From Rubinisphaera italica (GTDB lineage Bacteria > Planctomycetota > Planctomycetia > Planctomycetales > Planctomycetaceae), in NCBI RefSeq assembly GCF_007859715.1, contig NZ_SJPG01000001.1, positions 6,404,001-6,468,000 of the forward strand: a stretch of DNA of 64,000 bases. The letters are read 5' to 3'. The position numbers and the translations under genes are program-made. How positions within the stretch are numbered: the first letter of the stretch is position 1; every line of letters starts with the position of its first letter. This document shows positions 57,344-64,000 of this stretch, one piece after another. A model generated the notes under the pieces. That model was given only the letters and a program-made list of their open reading frames with translations. It did no database searches and had not been told where the DNA came from.

Positions 57344-57625
57344 GGTCGTCTCCTGAATGAGTGAAGTACGACCAGTTGGCGGGTGTCAGATCATATTGCC
57401 GATGCACATGCAGCGTGTTTCGCAGGAGAATTGAGAAGTTGCTGTCAGCGGAGGTTCGGTCGCAATTCTGATAACGGCAAAGTGAAAGCAAACCGTTCCC
57501 GGTGATCCTTGAATATCAACGTAATTCAGGGGCCTAATGCAGAACACCAAGTGACCATTCTCAGTTTTCACGGTATCTTCGACTCAAGAGCTCGCCGCTT
57601 TCAACTGCCAATTTGGATCGCCTGA

Positions 57626-58963
57626 ATGATGACGCTGTACGTTGCACATCCACCCGATTACTCATTGCCATTTACCCCGCCAGCTTCGTGGGTGACGGCA
57701 GTTGAGAATGAGTTTGCTATCGTCTTCAAAGACTTTCTGGCGATGCGGCGAATGATCGAGTCGCTTACGCATCGAGTGCTACAGTTTCAGCCCACGCTTG
57801 TCCCGTTTTTTGCGACTGGCGGCATTCCGTACGTGCTTCCGATTATTCAATCACTGAAAGGCCCGGAAGCTGCTCCACTGATTGACCGGCCTCGTTTCCA
57901 CCGCTTTCCCGGACTGTCATGGAATGGCAAGCATGATGGAGAAACATCTACCGAGTTCTTTGAGCGCGAGTTTGCGGCGCTCATCACGGCAGAACTCGAA
58001 TACACGGACACGATTCGAATCTGGACGGTAGATGCTACTTTTACCGGCAACGCGATCAACCGGTTGCTCAAAGCGATATACGGTGCTTTCTCAAGACTCA
58101 AAGAGCAGCCGAAGCAGGCAGTGGTTTCGGTTGTTGGGATTATCGATGCGTCCCGAGCTCATAGAAACGATGAGGATGGCATACTGATTCTTCCGACAGA
58201 GTACGGCGACTTGAATGTTGCCGCACCTTCCGAGTTCCGGCCTGCAGTTGACCTCGTTGACGGACAACCGTGTCGATTCGAACGAAGCGAAGGGGACACG
58301 CTCTTTGATCTCGAAGTCACATACTGGAGTGCTCCCTCGATTCCGACCGAAGATCGGGCTGAGCTCATCGGCGCGCACTCGCAGAAAGACAAACTCGGTG
58401 TGTATTCCGAAAGCGTTAGAGGAAGGATAACGATTGAATTCGAGAACCAGATGTCGTCATCTGGTACGGGTGGCGACACAGTGGCGAGCAATATCCTTAA
58501 TTGGCTCGCAAAGCCGGAGGAAAGTCCACCTTGGAGAGATTGGTTGCGAACGGCAGACGCGCCAGAAGTTGAGAATTACGAGGACTACAACGAGGCAAAG
58601 AGGCAAGGACAAACCGGCTTGAGCATTGCCGAGGCCATGTTTAGTTCGACCGACGACTTGGTGCGGGGGTATCTCGAAAAGGATGGTCTATTGAACGACG
58701 ACGAGATTCAAAACCTTTGGGATCGTGCCCTTAACGAGTTTCAGGGCAACGGCGCGCAGCAGTCAGTCAGATGGCCGAACAATCTGCTTCGAAAAGTCAG
58801 TGCGTCGGTCAGACAGTATCCTGAGATCGCAGACCGTGCTTTTAAGTTGTTGCAGGTATGCTTTCTGGAATTTGCGGCTATTGAACCCGTGGACGAAGAC
58901 TTCGAGACACGTCTTCAGTGGTGGAAGGACAAGATTCCCCGAGATCAAACCGGTTCAAGCTGA
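57626..58963 (+). CDS. PRTase-like protein of unknown role
   Basis: 445 residues. Near residue 60 is LVPFFATGGIPYVLPIIQSL and near 133 IRIWTVDATFTGNAINRLL, resembling the loops of phosphoribosyltransferase folds (the second like the PRPP loop, though with TVDATFTG rather than DD-x3-TG). The C-terminal half is helical and acidic. It overlaps the convergent kinase gene by 19 bases. PRTase-like proteins occur in conflict and stress systems; function not assigned. Confidence 0.6.
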   Translation: MMTLYVAHPPDYSLPFTPPASWVTAVENEFAIVFKDFLAMRRMIESLTHRVLQFQPTLVPFFATGGIPYVLPIIQSLKGPEAAPLIDRPRFHRFPGLSWNGKHDGETSTEFFEREFAALITAELEYTDTIRIWTVDATFTGNAINRLLKAIYGAFSRLKEQPKQAVVSVVGIIDASRAHRNDEDGILILPTEYGDLNVAAPSEFRPAVDLVDGQPCRFERSEGDTLFDLEVTYWSAPSIPTEDRAELIGAHSQKDKLGVYSESVRGRITIEFENQMSSSGTGGDTVASNILNWLAKPEESPPWRDWLRTADAPEVENYEDYNEAKRQGQTGLSIAEAMFSSTDDLVRGYLEKDGLLNDDEIQNLWDRALNEFQGNGAQQSVRWPNNLLRKVSASVRQYPEIADRAFKLLQVCFLEFAAIEPVDEDFETRLQWWKDKIPRDQTGSS

Positions 58964-60435
58964 CTAAGTCGCTCGCGGTAATGCTGAGCGCGGCGTTGGT
59001 TGCCGGTCAGTGACTCGTAGTCAACCAGCCGACGCAGACATAGTTCACTCTCCGGCATGATTTCCAGCGCCTCACGGGCGACTTGGGCCGCATCGTCATA
59101 ACGATGCAGGAGCCACAATACCCATGTCTTCTTTTCAAGAACCGCTCCGTCCTGCGGGTTCGTATTCAGGATCGCATTGAGCACCTGAAGAGATCGTTCC
59201 AACTGCGTGCAGGCTCCCAGCACGACAGCAGCTTTCAACTGCATCGACCGAGTGACATGCTCCTGTTGAAGTGACAGCTCAACGTAGCGTTCTGCCTCTT
59301 CGTAGCGATGCAATCGAAGGAACAAGTCGGCGAGACTTGATTCTGCAGATCGCCGGGTCTCACTGGGTGTCTTCTCCAAGGCCAATAGCTTGTTAAATGC
59401 GTTAATTGCATCATCTGTGTAGCCGAGTTCGTCGCTGAGTCTGGCATAGAGCTCAAGGGCAGGCACCAAGCCCGTGCTACGAAGCGTTGCTTCTGCTGCA
59501 GCATTGCGAGCCTCTTCCTTCTGACCGTTAGCGATCAACTCGGCCGCGCGATCCAAATACCCCGTTCCTGTTGGCAATGGCTCCAGCTTTGGAACATGGA
59601 CATCGGGAACGGTTGGCTTCAGCAATTCCAATCTCTCGCGAAGTACATCAGCGGTGGGGAGACGCTTTGAAAGGTCATCCTGCAACAAGTCCATCACCAG
59701 TTGATCGAGTTCCGTAGGAATCGCCGAATTCAACTGACGGGGCCGTGTAATTGGCGAAGAGGTCAGAAGCTCATGAATTCCAGATCGTGGCAACGATCCG
59801 GTGAAGACCTCATAGATCACTGCTCCGACAGAAAACAGATCGCTGATCGCCCCACGCTGATTTGCCCTCTGAATTTCCGGTGCCTGATACGCCCACGCTC
59901 CAGCATGACGGTCAGTGCGAATCAGGTTGTCCGTCAGACGGCGACTCGTCCCGAAATCCGTAATCTTCAACCGTCCAAGCTGCTCGTCCATCAACAGATT
60001 GTCAGGTTTGATGTCGCCATGCGCGATGTTGTGGCTGTGAAGAAACGCCAATGATTCGGCGAGTCCGTGAAACCATTCGATGATCTCTTCGAACGTCACT
60101 TTGCTCCATCGAATCTCGTCAGACATCAGTTGCGATAACGGCTCGCCGTTGACGTATTCCATTTCGACGACCCACATTTTCCCGACGCGCCCTTGCCAAT
60201 TGACGCCAACAATCCCCGGATGTTTCGGCATGTCGAGCATGAACTGACCATCCGACATCAGCACTTCTTCGCCGCGATGCGGGTCCAGTGGAACCTTGAC
60301 GGCAACCGGCACGCCTGAAGAATCCTTAAGTTTCTTTGCTCGCCAGACCTGACCAAATTGTCCAGTGCCAACGAGTGCCTCCAGTTCGTATGCAGAACCA
60401 AGTCGCTTTCCGGGATGAAGATAAGTCGTGTTCAA
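58945..60435 (-). CDS. Ser/Thr protein kinase with C-terminal TPRs
   Basis: 496 residues from a TTG with AGGAGG 7 bases upstream. Kinase domain: GTGQFG near 23-28, Lys47 in VAVKV, HGDIKPDN near 139-146, ITDFGTS near 158-164. The region from about 300 has TPRs (AINAFNKLLALEKTPSETRR, RYEEAERYVELSLQQE). No membrane span. Fourth of four overlapping genes after the HerA gene, so it may regulate or signal for the nuclease-ATPase complex. Confidence 0.9.
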   Translation of the reverse strand: MNTTYLHPGKRLGSAYELEALVGTGQFGQVWRAKKLKDSSGVPVAVKVPLDPHRGEEVLMSDGQFMLDMPKHPGIVGVNWQGRVGKMWVVEMEYVNGEPLSQLMSDEIRWSKVTFEEIIEWFHGLAESLAFLHSHNIAHGDIKPDNLLMDEQLGRLKITDFGTSRRLTDNLIRTDRHAGAWAYQAPEIQRANQRGAISDLFSVGAVIYEVFTGSLPRSGIHELLTSSPITRPRQLNSAIPTELDQLVMDLLQDDLSKRLPTADVLRERLELLKPTVPDVHVPKLEPLPTGTGYLDRAAELIANGQKEEARNAAAEATLRSTGLVPALELYARLSDELGYTDDAINAFNKLLALEKTPSETRRSAESSLADLFLRLHRYEEAERYVELSLQQEHVTRSMQLKAAVVLGACTQLERSLQVLNAILNTNPQDGAVLEKKTWVLWLLHRYDDAAQVAREALEIMPESELCLRRLVDYESLTGNQRRAQHYRERLSQLEPV

Positions 60436-61004
60436 GTGAGCCTCCTGAATCTCAGAAAATGTAGTTGCTCACCTCGGCGGCCAAAGACTGCGTGAACAAT
60501 GAAGACATTGGATTCGGTGGGTTTAGTGACGGGTGGACCACCGGGGACGGATAGCGGCTCATTGGGTTTGAGCCATGGTGCCTCAACTGATTTTCCGTCA
60601 GTAGACCAGAGGCAAAGCAACAAGACCTCTGGGACAGCGTCACATCCGTGCGCGGCTACGCAAAGATTCGTGAGCTTTTCAATGGCTGTCTCCCGTGAAA
60701 ATCGTTCGAACTCCGCCAGCAGCGTTGGTTTGCGGGTCTCATATGAAAACCACGCTGAATCAACTCGGACCAGTTTTCGTTGCCATTGTTGGGCACGTGG
60801 TACGGGAAACTCTGAAACACCGACTTCACCGAATGATCGCCCCAGTGCCGCGAGCAGATTGACACCCAGTGTGTGAACCAAAGCATCTTCGTCCTTGGCT
60901 CCCCAGTCGGCGCACAACATGGGCACATCCCGGCGAACGACACCTTGGACATGTCCTTCGTCGTTGAGCATTCTTTCTATCTTGGATGTCAATGTTTCGC
61001 TCAT
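60432..61004 (-). CDS. Hypothetical protein, possible nuclease-like fold
   Basis: 190 residues; the ATG at 61004 overlaps the HerA stop (ATGA), so it is preferred over 61013. Has VDSAWFSYETRKPTLLAEFE, a D-x-n-ExE spacing reminiscent of PD-(D/E)XK folds, then EVLLLCLWS. The Lys of the motif is not evident, so catalysis is uncertain. Its stop overlaps the kinase TTG start. Position between HerA and the kinase suggests a role in the same complex. Confidence 0.6.
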   Translation of the reverse strand: MSETLTSKIERMLNDEGHVQGVVRRDVPMLCADWGAKDEDALVHTLGVNLLAALGRSFGEVGVSEFPVPRAQQWQRKLVRVDSAWFSYETRKPTLLAEFERFSRETAIEKLTNLCVAAHGCDAVPEVLLLCLWSTDGKSVEAPWLKPNEPLSVPGGPPVTKPTESNVFIVHAVFGRRGEQLHFLRFRRLT

Positions 61005-62689
61005 GGGTTCCATTCGCTGAGCACATCTGGAGAATCGCCGCCGTGCATCAACGCCTTGACGCCGACACGCACCAAGAGCGGAGCAGGAATTGAACGACCA
61101 CTCACCAACGCTTCGCCAGTCGATAAAGCTGGCAGTTCGTCGATGTCATGACTGCTCAGCATGTCGGACGCTTTGACGATGAACTTCTGGTCGTCCGGGT
61201 TCTTCAGTCGCATCACAATCAACGTGTTGCACTGACTGGTCACATCGGGGTCGAGACGGCTTGGACGCTGACTGATAATCCCAAAACCAACGCCGAACTT
61301 CCGCCCCTCGGAAGCAATGCGTTTGATGATGTTTCGTGAGAGGGATGGAGAACCTGCCGGGGCGAAATTGTGCCCTTCCTCGTAGACCAGAAATGTCGGA
61401 CGAGTTTTATCTGACTTATCCAGCGCGGCATTGAGAATCTCAGCCGACATCAGCGCCACGATGATCTGCTTGGCCGAATCGCTCACTCCCTGAAGATCAA
61501 CAATCACCAGTCGTCCGCCAGTATCACTCGGACGGCCAACGATACTCTTGATGTCCAGCGGTTGGTCCATGCCGGTCGAATAGAACGACTTGGAATCGTT
61601 GATGAGCCTTCGCAACCTAATGGCGACAACCGCCGCAGAACGTGCATTCAGGGCACTGGACTCAGCCGAACTGAGTTCGTCCCAGTTCTTCAGGTCATCG
61701 AGCCGATCTGTCAGCATCGAAAGCAATGAATCAGCGGCCCGTGGTGCCTGAGTCGTCTTTGTCCAATAGCGAAGAGCCGCATCAAGCACTCGTTGTTGTG
61801 GTTCCGTCAGTCCGGGCAGAACAGCACTGAATTCATCGAGATCAAAACGATCCAGAGCCAATGCCAGCTTGTGATTCTTTCCGGCGTACTTGGTATGAAA
61901 CTCCGGCATGTCCGGCGTATAGGCAACAATTCCTCGGCCCTGCTTGGTGCAGAGCGTTTCGATGTTGTCCCGAATCTTCTTCAGATCACTGCGGTCTCGT
62001 TCATCTTCGACGGAGTTCTCTGCACCGCTGAACTGGACCTTTCCGGCCTTGAATGCGTTTCCGTACTCACCATGTGGGTCGAAGACGACAACCGTGGCAT
62101 TGTGCAGCGCGACCATGCGTTCGATGATTCGCCCGACGGTGAACGACTTTCCGGCACCGGTCATTGCCAGCACAGCGAAGTGTTCTGTGGCGAGCTTGTT
62201 GACATCCAGAAAGATCGGAACGGTGTTGGCTCCACGTTCGTAGCCAACCAGATTGCCAAGATGAATACTGCAGGCCGGATCGAACCGGTAGAACTCACGC
62301 AGGAAGTCGTAATCGACGCCCAGCACTTCCGATCCCGGATCAAGAGGCCGCCGTGGAATGCGAGGCTGCCCGCTGGATGGATCGGTGTAGCCCACCAGTT
62401 CCAAGGTCGCCCGTACCGTTTCACCAGTCACTCGGGTTCCGGGTAGCAGTGTGATGTCTGCCAGCCCCTCACCGGCGGCTTCGCTGAACAGGATGTTCGA
62501 CCGGGAGATGGAAACGATCCGGCCAAGCACTGGCAATGGATCGTCCGCGCGGCTTTCTTGGTGCATCACTCGAACAAACTCACCCCGCCGTGCAGAGTGA
62601 CTGTCCTTGAGTGCGACCTGAAGCCTCATTGGGTCGCCGGTATTGCCAATCAGTTTTCCGATCACTCGGTTTGAATTCGTATCGCTCAT
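61001..62689 (-). CDS. herA: HerA-like DNA translocase ATPase
   Basis: 562 residues from the ATG at 62689, immediately after the NurA-like stop. A beta-barrel HAS-like N-terminal domain (1-150) and a RecA/FtsK-type ATPase core: Walker A TGAGKS at 177-182, FDPHGEY, Walker B FLVYEEGHN, and SQRPSRLD near the end. HerA forms hexamers that, with NurA, process DNA ends; in bacteria such pairs often act in phage defence. Here four or five genes overlap or abut around it. Confidence 0.88.
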   Translation of the reverse strand: MSDTNSNRVIGKLIGNTGDPMRLQVALKDSHSARRGEFVRVMHQESRADDPLPVLGRIVSISRSNILFSEAAGEGLADITLLPGTRVTGETVRATLELVGYTDPSSGQPRIPRRPLDPGSEVLGVDYDFLREFYRFDPACSIHLGNLVGYERGANTVPIFLDVNKLATEHFAVLAMTGAGKSFTVGRIIERMVALHNATVVVFDPHGEYGNAFKAGKVQFSGAENSVEDERDRSDLKKIRDNIETLCTKQGRGIVAYTPDMPEFHTKYAGKNHKLALALDRFDLDEFSAVLPGLTEPQQRVLDAALRYWTKTTQAPRAADSLLSMLTDRLDDLKNWDELSSAESSALNARSAAVVAIRLRRLINDSKSFYSTGMDQPLDIKSIVGRPSDTGGRLVIVDLQGVSDSAKQIIVALMSAEILNAALDKSDKTRPTFLVYEEGHNFAPAGSPSLSRNIIKRIASEGRKFGVGFGIISQRPSRLDPDVTSQCNTLIVMRLKNPDDQKFIVKASDMLSSHDIDELPALSTGEALVSGRSIPAPLLVRVGVKALMHGGDSPDVLSEWNP

Positions 62690-62690
62690 A

Positions 62691-63827
62691 TCAGACTCCA
62701 TCTGGTTCCCAGCCCCGCAGCCACGCCTTATCGAGCTCGCCGCTTCGCAGGATTTCAAAAACGTCGCGTTGGTACTGTTCCAAAAAATGGTCGGCCTGCA
62801 ATTGTTTGATGTCCTGCCGGGCCATCCACATGGGCAGCAGGATGGCATCTGGCTGATCGAATGGACTTGCCTCGATCAGTTTTTCGGCCAATCGGTCCAA
62901 ACCATCGGTTGTCCATGCACGGCCACCCGCCACTTCCACCTGATGCGGTGGAGTCCGCAGACCAGACCGATAATGAAACGACGCAATGTCAATCTCTTTG
63001 TGGAGATGAACCGGTTCAGTTCGGTTGTCCATCTTCAGGCCGGAGTACGTGAACGCAGCCGTCCGCTGTTCGGGCCAGATGATCGATCCCATGATTCGCG
63101 AGGCCCCGGCATTATCCAATGGCTTACCCCGACCAATGGAGTCCAGAATGCTCTCAACAGCCAAGTTGTCGATGAGCGCGTCGGAGCGATTGTCAGCAAT
63201 CGACCACAACGGCTCATCGACTCGTTTTACCTGTGGATACCCGACGACGACCAATCCGCCGGGTGTGGTCGGGTAGAGTTCATTCTGAATCGATTTCCAG
63301 AACGCATTTCCTTTCTTGGCAACCTGTTGAAATTCCGCCTGAACCTGCGGGTCGTCACTGTTGGCAAACTCTTTTGGCAACAGCAGCGTTCGGTCAATCA
63401 CTAACAGGTCTGGCCTGTCCGATTCCTTCAGGATGCGGTCCAGCAAACGATAGATCATCGTGAACTGCTTCAGTCCGATCCGCTGACGAACGTCGCAATA
63501 CGGCAGGATGTCGATCTCGCAAGTCGAGTCCGTTGTCCCATGTGCAACTTGTCCGTTGGTGATGGTCATGTCACGACGAACAGCGGCGACAAGATACAAG
63601 TATCCGCCGAAGGCTTCGGCACGTTTGCCAACCGCACTGATGGCGGACAGCCGCAAGGTCTCCTTTGGCTTTGGCGAAACACGACGGATCATTCCGCCGT
63701 CCTTCAGTTTCTCCGCGATGCCGCGACCGACACGCACGCTGTGAGCGACTGTGTTGGCCGTTCCCAATTGGGCCAGTTGCATTCGAGCAACCAGCGATTG
63801 GGCCAGTGTTTGCCCGTCGTCACTCAT
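62691..63827 (-). CDS. NurA-like nuclease
   Basis: 378 residues. Overlaps the upstream gene (ATGA) and abuts HerA. Contains DLLVIDRTLLLP, an acidic strand typical of the NurA/RNase-H-like fold, and a long helical and beta C-terminal half. The N-terminal DG strand of typical NurA is not clear (FGGYLYLVAAV is in that place), so the family call is tentative. Pairing with HerA supports it. Confidence 0.55.
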   Translation of the reverse strand: MSDDGQTLAQSLVARMQLAQLGTANTVAHSVRVGRGIAEKLKDGGMIRRVSPKPKETLRLSAISAVGKRAEAFGGYLYLVAAVRRDMTITNGQVAHGTTDSTCEIDILPYCDVRQRIGLKQFTMIYRLLDRILKESDRPDLLVIDRTLLLPKEFANSDDPQVQAEFQQVAKKGNAFWKSIQNELYPTTPGGLVVVGYPQVKRVDEPLWSIADNRSDALIDNLAVESILDSIGRGKPLDNAGASRIMGSIIWPEQRTAAFTYSGLKMDNRTEPVHLHKEIDIASFHYRSGLRTPPHQVEVAGGRAWTTDGLDRLAEKLIEASPFDQPDAILLPMWMARQDIKQLQADHFLEQYQRDVFEILRSGELDKAWLRGWEPDGV

Positions 63828-64000
63828 ACGGCGTTCTCCTCGATCTCCAGTCGAAAGCTGCGAAAGCCAAGACTGTCGATCACTCTGGCAAGCTGCTCCC
63901 GCTGACCGATGGGCTGTGACAATTCAGCCGTCACGGTTGGGTGTTTCATGATTCTTTCGATCTTTGCAGTATCCGGTTCTACGCTCAGTCGGCGGTTGAT
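63824..64000 (-). CDS. 3' end of an unknown gene upstream of the NurA-like gene
   Basis: 58 residues at the right edge, ending EIEENAV and TGA that overlaps the next ATG. Includes QREQLARVIDSLGFRSFRLE, a helix-strand end. The gene continues beyond the window. No family can be assigned from this part; it clearly belongs to the same operon. Confidence 0.7.
   Translation of the reverse strand: MNRRLSVEPDTAKIERIMKHPTVTAELSQPIGQREQLARVIDSLGFRSFRLEIEENAV

Larger units (their letters stand above)
50897..57388. repeat. Recurrent gene-leader motif TGACACCCGC
   Basis: The motif or a one- or two-base variant occurs before most genes of this module, always in the direction of the gene it precedes. Copies: plus 50897-50906; minus 52691-52700, 53035-53044 (TAACACCCGC), 53392-53400 (CGACACCCGC), 53757-53766, 54228-54236 (CACACCCGC), 55749-55758, 57379-57388. 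Variants GGCACCCGC lie at 52327 and 56214 (minus). Distance to the start codon is 27-47 bases in eight cases. In several copies the first bases are the stop codon of the preceding gene. It is absent from intergenic parts elsewhere in the window. Confidence 0.75.

Noticed and set aside
50897..57388. Reading the TGACACCCGC repeats as integron attC sites or a CRISPR array
   Set aside because: Copies lack the attC core and fold, spacing is irregular and gene-sized, and the repeats are too short for CRISPR.
57386..57571. 61-codon minus-strand frame ending in a leader motif
   Set aside because: Starts without a ribosome-binding site and has a Cys/Thr-rich random look, although its TGA coincides with the motif; kept as unproven.

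Overview
The window most likely comes from a planctomycete (Planctomycetota). The evidence is a paired ECF sigma factor and membrane Ser/Thr kinase with a lectin-like tail, a second TPR kinase, large Cys/His-decorated heavy-metal efflux operons, and very dense accessory DNA. This is inferred from protein style only; no rRNA or core gene is present to confirm it.

Layout. (1) 0-5.4 kb: small unknown genes, a sigma-factor/kinase pair, and three plus-strand genes, two with zinc-ribbon motifs. (2) 5.4-7.3 kb: an AAA ATPase resembling IetA of the IetAS phage-defence pair, followed by a truncated, apparently broken IetS-type protease gene. (3) 7.4-26.7 kb: a minus-strand block for heavy-metal export, with two RND pumps, two adaptors, one TolC-type outer-membrane protein, two CDF transporters, a MacB-like ABC pair and several small secreted metal-binding proteins. 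(4) 26.9-28.8 kb: a nucleotidyltransferase-fold protein with a zinc motif, behind two tiny reading frames. (5) 29.0-39.5 kb: an element with a large serine recombinase, an XRE regulator and a minus-strand operon encoding a ubiquitin-like protein, an E2-like protein fused to a Cys-rich zinc array, a JAMM peptidase and an E1/ThiF enzyme, ending in a strong terminator. This is the best candidate for an unusual system. (6) 40-50.5 kb: a defence segment with a DUF4297/middle-component/DUF3732 ABC operon, an XRE pseudogene, a DRT1-like reverse transcriptase-nitrilase, a gene fragment, and a large tyrosine recombinase. A frameshifted copy of that recombinase's 3' end lies at 39.97-40.06 kb. (7) 50.9-57.4 kb: a second mobile module with a XerC/D-like integrase, ArdC-type anti-restriction protein, an AAA ATPase and many small genes. 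Most genes are preceded by a recurring motif, TGACACCCGC. (8) 57.6-64 kb: a PRTase-like gene convergent with a tightly coupled operon of an unknown gene, NurA-like nuclease, HerA ATPase, a possible nuclease-fold protein and a Ser/Thr kinase with TPRs.

Taken together, the window is a metal-resistance block next to a composite defence/mobile island. Most functional calls rest on visible motifs and remembered family patterns; no database search was possible. Small genes and non-ATG starts were called from ribosome-binding sites and in-window paralogues.
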